From the NCBI RefSeq assembly GCF_041146795.1, contig NC_135184.1, forward strand, positions 9,414,967 through 9,478,966: a DNA stretch of 64,000 nt, written 5' to 3'. The DNA comes from Maylandia zebra. Lineage: Eukaryota > Chordata > Actinopteri > Cichliformes > Cichlidae. Positions 51,701-59,460 of the stretch are shown piece after piece. Position 1 is the stretch's first letter, and the number at the start of each line of letters is the position of its first letter. Both the position numbers and the translations under genes were made by a program. The notes beneath the pieces are model-generated. The model saw nothing but the letters and a program-made list of their open reading frames with translations, made no database searches and was not told the origin of the DNA.

Positions 51701-53528
51701 AACAGCTGTGATAATGGATAACGGTAAACATCAGACCTGGAAGTAAAAGATGTTTACTTCAGTTGATTTTTCATGCTAATTTGGTCTCAGAAAAATAGTC
51801 AAGATATTCACTTTTCTGCAGCATATGACTAAAACATTGTATTCCTATGCATCACTGCCTAGATTTTGCACCCTTGCTTTAAAATAATGGTCAAGATGAT
51901 GCAGGGTATTCAAATATTGTAAATAAGAAGACTGTTAAGTAGAATTCCACCACACTGTTTTGCTTCCTGTTGGTTAAATTCATAAGGTAACTAAGCAAAT
52001 AAGGTAACTAGGCAACACCTCTGCTCTCCCATACCATATATACACATATAGAAAATGTCCCAATGATCCCAACAGCCAATCAGAGGACTACTGAGGTTAA
52101 TCTGATTAATGAGTATCTTGGACACGTGCATTAGGAGTCAGACATCATTAGAAAATCCATATAACTTCCAAACTCTGAAAAGTTCAGAGCACAAAACGAA
52201 ACTTGTTTACACATGAAAACATTGCAATATCAAGCATGTTCTATGTGTATATGGAGATTCTGTCACACCTGAAATGTTTGTCTGTTTTAGATTTTGTGGT
52301 GTGTGGAGATGCGGAGGGCAACATGTGGTTCAATCGCCCACCAGAGCTGTCCTCATGGAGCAAAAGAAAGCCTGTAAGAGTTCAAGAGTGAGAGAAGAGA
52401 GTGACTGACATGAACATGTAAAACTGAACATTTCAAGCAGTATGAAACCTGAGTTTTTGGCTCACATTGATTATTTGGGCAAATGGTGACCATACACTTA
52501 ATATCAAGCTTCACTATTGTAAAAACGTTTTCTTACTTTCTTCCTGTCTGACAGAGAAAAAAAAAGAAAAAAGCTTAATAAGTTCCCAGTAACGTCTGAG
52601 GTCTTTTAACAAAGCAGAAAGAGAGAAAACTGCCAAAAAAAGCTGAAAATTCTCATATTTCAGCAGGTAAAATTACAAATCTGGCAATTTTTCCTCTGAA
52701 TTTTTAAAATTTATTTATAGACAAATCAAATTTGGTCATCTTGATTTAAATGTACAGAGAAAAGAAAGCAGACAGCAGACATGATATACAACTTTCCTCC
52801 TTGTAATTGTGATGCTTTATCTGCAGGCTCACAGTGACAGGATCAGTGTGCTGAGACTCACTGACAGCACCATCATCTCAGCCTCCTATGACCGGACAGT
52901 GAAGCTGTGGGACAGAGACACCAAGAATCAGGTACTCTACAAACTCCACAAAACAATCTGGTCATAGATTATGTTTGTCTCCTTATCACATTCTTGCTAA
53001 CTTACTGTGTTTACAGTGTTTTTGCAGCTGAAAACAGTACCCAGCAAATACATTTTACGGTTATCTCTACTAGTAAATTACAGTCTCTACTTGTGAGGTG
53101 TGTTAAATCTTTTAACTTAATTTCCTGAATAGGAATAAATTGTTTTATGCCTCAGCTTTCCCCTATAAATACAACATTTGATATTTTCCCCTATACCAAT
53201 GATGCGTTTTGACATTTGATTATATATATGAATTAAGACCTGGTTTGACAACCATTAGAATAGTTTCTGGGTTTTTCCAAGAGTAGCAGCAAAGTTGTAA
53301 GATTCCTGGCTTTATATTGTAAAAATTGTGAGATTAATTGTCAAATTATTTTAGCTTCTCTTAAAGCAAGGATGATTTTCTTCACCCTGTCTCCTTTTCT
53401 TTCTGCAGGTGGGCTTGTTTGTGTGTGGAGGTCCTGTTCTGATCTTGGAGGTGAATCCACAAAGACCCACTGAGCTGGTCTGCAGTGACGGAGAAAGAAA
53501 GCTCTACTTCCTCTCTTGGAGAGAGTAA
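16247..53528 (+). CDS. tep1: tep1, telomerase-associated protein 1 (whole gene, 55 coding exons)
   Basis: TEP1 binds telomerase RNA and TERT and is the RNA-binding 'VPARP-partner' subunit of the vault ribonucleoprotein. I traced 55 coding exons from ATG 16247 to TAA 53526-53528; every junction is GT..AG and the phases agree throughout. The total is 7848 nt, 2615 residues, against 2627 in human TEP1. Order: Ser-rich N-terminus (1-240), TROVE/vWA module (241-861), DUF4062 (about 910-1040), NACHT NTPase (Walker A GGPGEGKT near 1178, Walker B LVLLVDGAD near 1272), helical middle (1396-1686) and WD40 array (1687-2615). Diagnostic TEP1 strings include RRYFCA, VQLPSDW, EYQLAKYN, LPFMAMLRNL, VFISSTFRDMH and LRWGVTEEE. 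No frameshift or internal stop was found, so the gene looks intact. The least certain points are the 3' end of the first coding exon and the 5' UTR. A poly(A) signal AATAAA lies at 53637-53642. Confidence 0.96.
17154..26792 (+). CDS. tep1: tep1 exons 4-17: TROVE RNA-binding module with vWA-like end
   Basis: Exons: 17154-17303, 19217-19381, 19467-19604, 19898-19969, 21255-21367, 21857-22014, 22367-22476, 22600-22678, 24717-24909, 25239-25515, 25631-25783, 25948-26016, 26476-26594, 26724-26792; residues 241-861. Early exons give the HEAT-like TROVE ring (RQKLNIRITANFLLALAANL, RRYFCAAVQLPSDW, FSEYQLAKYN, IKRLHIKEPAEHV, RMKLKEPQTWERL, LPFMAMLRNLRNM, RQFPFRFLAAYKV). Late exons resemble the vWA-type domain seen in Ro60 (RYRKALETAVQISCRHNVPP, LPGRTLILLSPG). 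A Lys/Glu-rich insert follows in exon 25239-25515. TROVE modules bind small RNAs: Y RNA in Ro60, telomerase and vault RNA in TEP1. The metal-binding DxSxS of canonical vWA is not obvious. Confidence 0.93.
17304..19216. other. tep1 intron 4 (with RTE fragment)
   Basis: A 1.9-kb intron. Apart from the antisense LINE fragment listed separately it holds no feature I can support. Confidence 0.6.
18001..18486 (-). mobile_element. Rex3-like (RTE clade) LINE fragment, antisense
   Basis: Read on the minus strand, the segment near 18486-18360 encodes a degraded form of the conserved RTE/Rex3 3' reverse-transcriptase motif around VDEFKYL. The rest is the matching downstream region. Stops and indels break it. 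It is a short fragment with neither end intact. Confidence 0.65.
19970..21254. other. tep1 intron 7
   Basis: Intron of 1.3 kb without recognisable genes or confidently classified repeats. Confidence 0.5.
22679..24716. other. tep1 intron 11 (repeat-rich)
   Basis: A 2-kb intron with a T-run of about 36 nt (22859-22894), a short GATAAGATAAGATGACCTTT repeat (22924-22965) that resembles fish LINE 3' tails, and a decayed transposase fragment (about 23985-24300). Confidence 0.6.
23985..24300 (+). pseudogene. Decayed Tc1-like transposase fragment
   Basis: Conceptual translation across stops and shifts gives the helix-turn-helix pattern of Tc1 transposases: residues like IAALFEVSPRTISKLK, then a basic PKKTT stretch. 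No DDE catalytic part is present. It is non-functional and the assignment rests on a short motif. Confidence 0.45.
27241..27835 (-). mobile_element. Non-LTR retrotransposon 3'-end fragment with (TATCT)n tail
   Basis: The plus strand begins with gataagataagataaaac and continues into a block (27600-27830) of a kind common in fish genomes as the antisense 3' region of a LINE. An AT microsatellite (27350-27410) interrupts it. No open reading frame survives. The family is not identified. Confidence 0.5.
28300..30921 (+). CDS. tep1: tep1 exons 18-22: linker and DUF4062 domain
   Basis: Exons: 28300-28443, 28526-28817, 29979-30100, 30245-30358, 30804-30921; residues 862-1125. A Pro-rich linker (LYNIPPPEGG) leads into DUF4062, a TIR-like fold common at the N-side of NACHT and AAA ATPases: VRVFISSTFRDMHSERD, LQEVELRWGVTEEE, MLVGILGERYGQVPP, then AGLSITEMEIRQF and YFRDPN. 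Exon 30245-30358 uses the first of two overlapping CAG acceptors (ttcag|TTCAG); only that choice keeps the frame (SVPVAWRS). CEWGGVVDGKPYL in the last exon matches human TEP1 closely. Confidence 0.93.
28818..29978. other. tep1 intron 19
   Basis: Contains one tRNA-derived SINE-like insertion (29278-29575); otherwise AT-rich intron. Confidence 0.6.
29278..29575 (+). mobile_element. tRNA-derived SINE-like element
   Basis: An A-box-like gcacgggggttagcactg and a B-box-like gagttcaattct, about 50 bp apart, mark a former pol III promoter. The body (tggagtttgcatgttctccc, tactccggcttcctcccac) is widely repeated in fish genomes. The element ends in atggatggatgga. The GGAT tail is also found on the LINE at 43537-44951, which might supply retrotransposition; that link is inference. 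Confidence 0.7.
31065..33975 (+). CDS. tep1: tep1 exons 23-28: NACHT NTPase
   Basis: Exons: 31065-31253, 32068-32255, 32349-32508, 32868-33047, 33151-33243, 33840-33975; residues 1126-1440. The P-loop GGPGEGKT (Walker A) and LVLLVDGAD (Walker B, with the Gly/Ala-Asp typical of NACHT) are intact, so nucleotide binding is expected. SSDWIPQQLPR and VSITSK follow as the usual sensor region, then winged-helix segments (SPLYLHLACEDLRNF). TEP1 gave its name to the NACHT family (NAIP, CIITA, HET-E, TP1). Confidence 0.95.
31254..32067. other. tep1 intron 23 with hAT-like fragment
   Basis: About 31708-31970 starts agcggtccccaacccttt and carries the caaaataaaaccagtaccgg region of a widespread hAT-like repeat. 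A reverse-oriented fragment of the same family lies at about 50222-50327. The right end is not clear. Confidence 0.55.
34040..36667. mobile_element. Non-autonomous hAT element, 2.6 kb, in tep1 intron 28
   Basis: The terminal inverted repeats are aggggtgcaacaatac and its complement gtattgttgcacccct, with long subterminal similarity (ggttcggt.., cgatac..). Flanks agatagta and acagagta could be a diverged 8-bp duplication (6/8), as expected for hAT. No transposase frame is seen. The body holds a nested miniature LTR element (34668-35394). Around 36122-36270 lies the end of another hAT-type repeat (gtgctgtcagcgtaaat). Confidence 0.75.
34668..35394 (-). mobile_element. Miniature LTR retrotransposon (TRIM-like), no coding sequence
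   Basis: Two direct repeats of about 276 bp (34668-34943) and 282 bp (35113-35394) begin TGTGG and end CTACA on the plus strand. They enclose only 169 bp. On the minus strand the internal part begins TGGTGTCAGAAGTGGGAT, a primer-binding site complementary to the 3' end of tRNA-Leu, and ends in a purine run (AGGTGGGGGC) directly before the second LTR. Flanking atat on both sides is a perfect 4-bp target duplication. All cis signals are present but no gag or pol. It needs another element's proteins to move. Confidence 0.85.
37244..38818 (+). CDS. tep1: tep1 exons 29-34: helical middle region
   Basis: Exons: 37244-37403, 37717-37850, 37937-38025, 38235-38349, 38497-38523, 38605-38818; residues 1441-1686. 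The sequence is predicted mostly helical, with HLWTQAD, HLPSSLIQSGQL and RRHASTLSSWPALFIQQALN; the last matches the segment just before the WD40 array in human TEP1. The 27-nt microexon 38497-38523 (phase 1 to phase 1) sits between introns of 147 and 81 nt. Confidence 0.92.
37404..37716. other. tep1 intron 29
   Basis: Short intron of about 310 nt; nothing further seen. Confidence 0.6.
39006..39232. mobile_element. hAT MITE in tep1 intron 34
   Basis: 227 bp with inverted ends (caggg..tggggaactccaggcct against aggcctgaagttccccttcccctg). It is flanked by a perfect 8-bp duplication, ctttaaag (38998-39005 and 39233-39240). Non-coding. The perfect duplication points to a fairly recent insertion. 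Confidence 0.9.
39692..43257 (+). CDS. tep1: tep1 exons 35-43: WD40 array, first half
   Basis: Exons: 39692-39812, 40126-40250, 40341-40440, 40961-41116, 41465-41677, 42126-42182, 42370-42505, 42734-42985, 43106-43257; residues 1687-2124. Repeats show the usual GH...WD pattern, for example TTSFDGRIEVWD, CGHTRSVRSLSFSP with GEVRVWS, VSGGSDKFLRVWK and RGHSGGVTCLAFSPDG. Several junctions fall at the same place in a blade, just before the hydrophobic-x-x-Trp strand (SDHM|LNLWSG, GGKDQ|ALMVWD). Confidence 0.95.
41816..41900. repeat. 85-bp near-perfect palindrome (dispersed repeat, copy 3)
   Basis: Two arms of about 40 nt, from atctccgaacgttgattc to its complement gaatcaacgttcggagat, with one mismatch and a spacer of about 3 nt. 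The right arm carries the ctacgtccagatgaacagaa word of the repeats at 2519, 11466 and 47321. It looks like two ends of the same element joined head to head. Confidence 0.85.
42565..42594. repeat. (GT)n microsatellite
   Basis: About fifteen GT units in tep1 intron 41. Confidence 0.9.
43258..45132. other. tep1 intron 43 (with LINE insertion)
   Basis: Mostly occupied by the LINE at 43537-44951; the rest is plain intron. Confidence 0.7.
43537..44951 (-). mobile_element. Internally deleted non-LTR retrotransposon
   Basis: The minus strand carries a basic linker frame (from 44331: LACGTLEAADRYRQAKR, then QTVRQLRRRKWCSTC and TEKIVGRWKEYVEDLLNP). A reverse-transcriptase start follows near 43776 (VVPIFKKGDRRVCSNYRGIR, then SLPGKVYARVLERRV). 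After a few dozen more residues it jumps to the 3' terminus (ggataaagcggaagaagatg and a GGAT tail), so the catalytic core is deleted. An 11-bp duplication, aactaaaactc, flanks it (43526-43536 and 44952-44962). The clade is not identified. Confidence 0.85.
45133..49607 (+). CDS. tep1: tep1 exons 44-52: WD40 array, second half
   Basis: Exons: 45133-45237, 46105-46209, 46360-46489, 46629-46714, 46819-46945, 48406-48536, 48706-48824, 49120-49266, 49508-49607; residues 2125-2474. Blades include HAHRDWVTGCVWTPD, SSSNDGRLCSWD, TASDDGTVKFWK, RGHSGAIHGVV and AGYESGLLELWQ. Exon 48706-48824 has a (TG)n tract in place of a polypyrimidine tract at its acceptor. From about residue 2392 the repeats become degenerate, as in the mammalian protein. 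Confidence 0.94.
45238..46104. other. tep1 intron 44
   Basis: AT-rich intron with TTG-type and T-rich simple repeats (about 45850-45950). Nothing else is supported. Confidence 0.55.
46946..48405. other. tep1 intron 48
   Basis: A 1.46-kb intron that contains dispersed repeat copy 4 (47321-47424). Open frames such as 47828-48130 are AT-driven and have no homology that I recognise. Confidence 0.6.
47321..47424. repeat. Dispersed repeat, copy 4 of 4
   Basis: Over about 100 bp it nearly matches the copy at 2519-2634 (gcagtcagctgagactgaag, then tggatgagtgacgaaacgtt). It lies in tep1 intron 48. Confidence 0.8.
48634..48702. repeat. (TG)n microsatellite abutting a tep1 acceptor
   Basis: About 34 uninterrupted TG units run directly into the CAG acceptor of exon 48706-48824. 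No C/T-rich tract remains between repeat and splice site. Confidence 0.95.
50143..51285. mobile_element. Non-autonomous hAT element, 1.14 kb, perfect 8-bp target duplication
   Basis: Ends are tagggctgctcaattaatcg and aatcgagcagccct(a). Both sides are flanked by cttgtcat (50135-50142 and 51286-51293). It carries no transposase. Inside are a fragment of the hAT-like family seen at 31708 (50222-50327) and a piggyBac-like MITE. Confidence 0.9.
50474..51199. mobile_element. piggyBac-like MITE, TTAA target
   Basis: 726 bp bounded by ccctttaaag at the left and cttaaaggg at the right, with TTAA on both outer sides (50470-50473 and 51200-51203). TTAA duplication and CCC-type ends are the piggyBac hallmark. 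Internal frames are AT-rich with no transposase similarity. Confidence 0.8.
51340..51598 (+). pseudogene. hAT transposase N-terminal (BED finger) remnant
   Basis: A plus-strand frame with KLLSTAKILTSNLSNHLAHCH resembles the C-terminal half of a BED zinc finger, the DNA-binding head of hAT transposases. The catalytic part is absent. It probably belongs to the outermost hAT element of this intron. Confidence 0.6.
51606..53528 (+). CDS. tep1: tep1 exons 53-56: C-terminal WD40 blades and stop
   Basis: Exons: 51606-51723, 52291-52373, 52827-52931, 53409-53528; residues 2475-2615. A basic/acidic loop (CDEEEGKKKRT) precedes FVVCGDAEGNMWF. The classical blade HSDRISVLRLTDS with ASYDRTVKLWDRD follows, and the protein ends ERKLYFLSWRE-stop, close to the human end (VYFLNWE). 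Confidence 0.95.
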
Positions 53529-53660
53529 TTCTCTCTGCGTTACACTCTAAGCTTTAGGAATTCAGGATAGTGTTGTGACTTGTTACAAACTAAGCAAAGA
53601 CCAATAGGAATGCTTTCATTTTGGTGTCGTATGTACAATAAATTCATGTGAACAAAAAAG
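53529..53660 (+). terminator. tep1: tep1 3' UTR and poly(A) signal
   Basis: AATAAA at 53637-53642, about 110 nt after the stop, followed by GT-containing sequence. This gives a very short 3' UTR. Confidence 0.75.
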
Positions 53661-54694
53661 AAAGTGAAATGTTTACCTAGCCACATTTGACCTACCTTTA
53701 ATTTAGATGGAGAAACTTGCAAACATGACAAGCAAGGTTAATAAAAAAAAAAAAAAGCTTCAAATGTTAGAAAGATCTCTTTAATTAAAAATTCAAGCAG
53801 AAGAAGAGAAAAATGTGTTTGTGTCTTTTTTAAATTCTTCCCATTGTGTTATTTTGGGTGTATTTTATTAAATATTTTTACATATTTTTCAAGTGTTTAC
53901 ATGATTTCCCCTTGACAGTTCTTCAAGCGTTAGATGACAGCAGATATTGGTTGTTTGTTTTGATTTTAATTACTCGTTATTTCAGTTGTTTTACCTATTT
54001 AAAAAAAACACATTTTATTTACTCACGTTTTAATGAAAGTTCTAGCAGAGACCCCTGGATATTTTTAATTAATGTTTGTACAGTGACTTCTTTTGACCTC
54101 CTTAAAGAGTCAGTATATAGAGGGATCAAAAGTGGTGTCGGTATTAATGATTTTCAACACAGACTATTCTTTTTGAAGGGATTTTCTCTAAATGTATCTA
54201 AGTTTTAAGTTTGGAAAAAACGCACCGTATTTAATGAGCTATATTTTGTGTAAATTTACACAAATTCTAAAACGCCAAACATTGTTTGAAGTAGCTTTAA
54301 ATGTCACATATTGATTAAGAAAAAGGTTAAAAGGTACAGTAAGCGTGCTTGCCACAGCTGATGATAGTATAATAGGTGCTTTTATTTTTAGTACACAGAC
54401 AATTTTTTACAATTATTTGAGAGACATTAACTTAAGTACTTAACCTGCTGATATCCTTCTAGTTGTATTTTTATACCCTAAGGCTGTAAAGGGAATTTCC
54501 GAACTGCTCTCGAATGCAGCAGAATCGGGTTGACCGCTCCCAGATGAGACGATTACTCACCTGGACCACGGGGTGAAGCGGACAACCTCCGCCAGTTTCA
54601 AGCGATAACCCAGATCTGGGGGAAGTATTCCCAACCAGTTTCTTTTTCCTTCTGTTTTGTAATTTTTTTTCCTACAAAGGAGGGAGAATCCTGA
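53661..54694. other. Intergenic DNA between tep1 and the foldback element
   Basis: AT-rich to about 54470, then a more GC-rich island (54480-54660) unlike its surroundings. On the minus strand that island contains a strong donor-like CAG|gtgagt (exon side ends near 54562). It may be the first exon of an unseen minus-strand transcript. No protein frame or known structural RNA could be matched. Confidence 0.45.
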
Positions 54695-55159
54695 ACTGGT
54701 GTCAAGCCAGCCTCCAATTCGAGACTTGCAGTCAAGCCAGCCTCCAGTTTGTTTTACGTTCCCTGTGTATTCAAAGTATTACGGGAATGGATGTGGAAAC
54801 CGGATTTCAAAATAAAAGCCAACTTCGAGTGAATTAACAGATATGTTAAGAACATAATAACATATAATTTAGGCTTTTTTTTTTACAAACTCTAATGTTA
54901 GATCTATATGACACAGCCTTGTACCCTAATTGTGCCCTGTCACTATCAAGGCCATCTTATTTTGGATTTCAAAGTAAAAGCCCTGTGAATCTTCATTTTT
55001 GAACTACTCTTTCAATGACTTAATAATGCTCTTAAAAGCAAAAGTCGTATTTCCAAATACTATTTGAACTTTATATCAACACTTTCCAACCACAGTCTTT
55101 TTACAGTGATACCATATCAATATCAAGTCAGTCTGATTTTGCCTTTCATAGTAATGGCC

Positions 55160-56868
55160 CTTTGAAATTGTCCATAATTGACTTAATCTTCTAACGATTC
55201 AAAATGCTCTAAAATGAAAAATTCTTGTTTCCACAGGGTAATTCCACCTTAGATCAACAGTATACAGCCCCACAGTGATACCATATCAATATCAAGTCAT
55301 TCTGATTATGCCTTCCAAAATAAAAGCCTTTTTAAATTGTCCATAATTGACCTAACTTTCAGTGATTTCAAAATGTTTTAAAATGGAAATTTCCTGTTTC
55401 CACAGGGTAATTCCACTCCAGATCAACAGTATACAACCTCACGATGTTACCATATCAATATCAAAACATTCTGATATTGCTTTAAAAAATAAAAGCATTT
55501 TCAAACTGCCCATATCTGAGTTGCTCCTGGAACAATTTCAAAATGCTCTAAAATGGCACATTCCTGTTTCCACAGGGTAATTCCACTTTAGATCAACAGT
55601 ATACAGCCCCACAGTGATACCATATCAATATCAAGTCATTCTGATTTTGCTCTCAAAAATAAAAGCCTTTTCAAATTGTCCATAATTGACCTAACTTTCA
55701 GTGATTTCAAAATGCTCTAAAAAGGAAAATTCCTGTTTCCACAGGGTAATTCCACCTTAGATCAACAGTATACAGCCCCACAGTGATACCATATCAATAT
55801 CAAGTCATTCTGATTATGCCTTCCAAAATAAAAGACTTTTCAAATTGTCCATAATTGACCTAACTTTCAGTGATTTCAAAATGCTCTAAAATGGAAATTT
55901 CCTGTTTCCACAGGGTAATTCCACTTTAGATCAACAGTATACAGCCCCACAGTGATACCATATCAATGTCAAGTCATTCTGATTTTGCCTTCCAAAGTAA
56001 AAGCCTTTTCAAATTGTCCACAATTGACCTAACTTTCAGTGATTTCAAAATGCTCTAAAATGGAAATTTCCTGTTTCCACAGGGTAATTCCACTTTAGAT
56101 CAACAGTATACAGCCCCACAGTGATACCATATCAATGTCAAGTCATTCTGATTTTGCCTTCCAAAGTAAAAGCCTTTTCAAATTGTCCACAATTGACCTA
56201 ACTTTCAGTGATTTCAAAATGCTCTAAAATGGAAAATTCCTGTTTCCACAGGGTAATTCCACCTTAGATCAACAGTATACAGCCCCACAGTGATACCATA
56301 TCAATATCAAGTCATTCTGATTATGCCTTCCAAAATAAATGCCCTTTCAAATTGAGCATATACGGCCTACTTTTTTGACGATTTCAAAATGTTCTTAAAC
56401 AGAATTTTGCTGTTTCCACAGGATAATTTCACTTTAGTTCAACAGTATACAACCTCACGATGTTACCATATCAATATCAAGTCATTCTGATTTTGCTTTC
56501 AAAAATAAAAGCATTTTCAAACTGCCCATATCTGACTTGATCCTGGAACAATTTCAAAATGCTCTAAAATGGAAATTTCCTGTTTCCACAGGGTAATTCC
56601 ACTTTAGATCAACAGTATACAGCCCCACAGTGATACCATATTAATATCAAGTCATTCTGATTTTGCCTTCCAAAGTAAAAGCCTTTTCAAATTGTCCACA
56701 ATTGACCTAACTTTCAGTGATTTCAAAATGCTCTAAAATGGAAATTTCCTGTTTCCACAGGATAATTCTACTCCAGATCAACAGTATACAGCCCCACAGT
56801 GATACCATATTAATATCAAGTCATTCTGATTTTGCCTTCCAAAGTAAAAGCCTTTTCAAATTGTCCAC
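55160..56868 (+). repeat. Left-arm tandem array, ~170-bp unit
   Basis: The landmark tgtttccacaggg(t/a)aatt recurs near 55230, 55398, 55566, 55734, 55902, 56072, 56242, 56411, 56581 and 56751. Each is followed by gatcaacagtatacagcccc and tgataccatatcaatat. Linkers differ between units (types described in the findings). Non-coding. Confidence 0.92.
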
Positions 56869-57065
56869 AAAGATGTCATTCTAAATAAAGAAATTACAAA
56901 ACAGCTTGCAAACCAACCATGACATCTTTCCACAGACTTAAAATATAAACGTACTATCAATTACAACCTAGTGGCAATTTCAGCTTCCTTTTACATCATC
57001 TTTATGATTCAATTCTGTCATAATCAATTGAGTCTGATTTTGCTTTTCAAAATGAAAACCCAATA
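56869..57065. other. Core of the foldback element
   Basis: About 150 bp of non-repeat sequence. It includes a small hairpin candidate: aaagatgtcat near 56868 against atgacatcttt near 56922, loop about 45 nt. A partial left-oriented unit follows up to the orientation switch. Confidence 0.7.
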
Positions 57066-59460
57066 TGTGTTGAAACAGCAATTTTCATTTTTAAAACATT
57101 CTGAAATAATTGAAAGAGTATATCACATATGGACAAATTCGACGGGCCATTAATTTGAAAGGCAAAATCAGACCAACATGAAATTTACATGGTTTTACTG
57201 TCGGGTTGGATACTGTTGATCTAAAGTGGAATTATCCTGTGGAAACAGCATCTTTCAATTTAAGAGCATTTTGAAATCGTTAAACAAGTAGGTCGTCTAC
57301 GGGCAATTTGAAAATACTTTTATTTTGGAAGGCAAAATCAGAGTGACTTGATCTTAACATCGTATCTCTGTGGGGTTGTATACTGTTGATTTAAAGTGAA
57401 ATTATTCTGTGGAAACAGAAAATTTCCTTTTTAGAGCATTCCGAAATCACTGAAAGTTAGGTAAGTTATTGGCATTTTCAACAGGCCATTATTTTGGAAG
57501 GCAAAATCAGAATGACTTGAAATTGAAGTAGTACCATGGTGTGGATGTACACTTTTGATCTAACATGGATTCATCCTGTGGAAAGAGCAAGTTTCATTTT
57601 TAGAGCGTTCTGAATTCTTTAAAAGAGTAGGTCGTATATCGGCAATTTGAAAAGTCTTTTATTTTGGAAGGCAACATCAGACTGATTTGATATTGATATG
57701 GTATCACTGTGGGGTTGGATACTATTGATCTAAAGTGGAATTATGCTGTGGAAACAGCAATTTTCCATCTTAGAGCATTTTGAATTCGCTCCAAGAGTAA
57801 GTCATATATGGGCAAATTGAAAAAGCTTTTATTTTGAAAAGCAAAATCAGACTGACTTGAAATTGACATGGTAACATCGTGAGGTTGTATACTGTTGATC
57901 TAAAGTGGAATTACCCTGTGGAAACTGAAATCTTCCTTTTTAGAGCATTCTGAAATCACTGAAAGTTAGATCAATTATGGGCATTTTCAACAGGCCATTA
58001 TTTTGGAAGGCATAATCAGAATTACTTGAAATTGATATGGTAACATCGTGAGGTTGTATACTGTTGACCTAAAGTGAAATTATCCTGTGGAAACAGCAAT
58101 TTTCACTTTTAGAGCATTTTGAAATCTTTAAAAGAGTAGGTCGTATCTTGGCAATTTGAAAAGTCTTTTATTTTGGAAGGCATAATCAGAATGACTTGAT
58201 ATTAATATGGTATCACTGTGGGGCTGTATACTGTTGATCTGGAGTGGAATTATCCTGTGGAAACAGGAAATTTCCATTTTAGAGCATTTTGAAATCACTG
58301 AAAGTTAGGTCAATTGTGGACAATTTGAAAAGGCTTTTACTTTGGAAGGCAAAATCAGAATGACTTGATATTAATATGGTATCACTGTGGGGCTGTATAC
58401 TGTTGATCTAAAGTGGAATTACCCTGTGGAAACAGGAAATTTCCATTTTAGAGCATTTTGAAATTGTTCCAGGATCAAGTCAGATATGGGCATTTTGAAA
58501 ATGCTTTTATTTTTGAAAGCAAAATCAGAATGACTTGATATTGATGTGGTAACATCGTGAGGTTGTATACTGTTGACCTAAAGTGAAATTATCCTGTGGA
58601 AACAGCAATTTTCACTTTTAGAGCATTTTGAAATCTTTAAAAGAGTAGGTCGTATCTTGGCAATTTGAAAAGTCTTTTATTTTGGAAGGCATAATCAGAA
58701 TGACTTGATATTGATATGGTAACATCGTGAGGTTGTATACTGTTGACCTAAAGTGGAATTATCCTGTGGAAACAGCAAAATTCTTTTTAAGAACATTTTG
58801 AAATCGTTAAAAAAGTAGGTCGTATATATGCTCAATTTGAAAGGGCATTTATTTTGGAAGGCATAATCAGAATGACTTGATATTGATATGGTATCACTGT
58901 GGGGCTGTATACTGTTGATCTAAGGTGGAATTACCCTGTGGAAACAGGAATTTTCCATTTTAGAGCATTTTGAAATTGTTCCAGGATCAAGTCAGATATG
59001 GGCAGTTTGAAAATGCTTTTATTTTTGAAAGCAAAATCAGAATGACTTGATATTGATATGGTATCACTGTGGGGCTGTATACTGTTGATCTAAGGTGGAA
59101 TTACCCTGTGGAAACAGGAATTTTCCATTTTAGAGCATTTTGAAATCACTGAAAGTTAGGTCAATTGTGGACAATTTGAAAAGGCTTTTACTTTGGAAGG
59201 CAAAATCAGAATGACTTGACATTGATATGGTATCACTGTGGGGCTGTATACTGTTGATCTAAGGTGGAATTACCCTGTGGAAACAAGAATTTTTCATTTT
59301 AGAGCATTTTGAATCGTTAGAAGATTAAGTCAATTATGGACAATTTCAAAGGGCCATTACTATGAAAGGCAAAATCAGACTGACTTGATATTGATATGGT
59401 ATCACTGTAAAAAGACTGTGGTTGGAAAGTGTTGATATAAAGTTCAAATAGTATTTGGAA
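57066..59460 (-). repeat. Right-arm tandem array, ~170-bp unit, inverted
   Basis: The complementary landmark (aatt)a(c/t)cctgtggaaaca recurs about thirteen times between 57230 and 59290, in opposite orientation to the left arm. The inner units are more diverged than the outer ones. Confidence 0.92.

Noticed and set aside
54480..54660. Possible snRNA or tRNA gene in the GC-rich island (attactcacctgg recalls the U1 5' end)
   Set aside because: Only a few bases agree; the rest does not follow U1 or any other structural RNA I know. The complement simply reads as a strong splice donor.
55160..59460. Regularly spaced repeats resembling a CRISPR array
   Set aside because: Units are ~170 bp, nearly wholly repeated, inverted about a centre and in a vertebrate genome; there are no unique spacers or cas genes.
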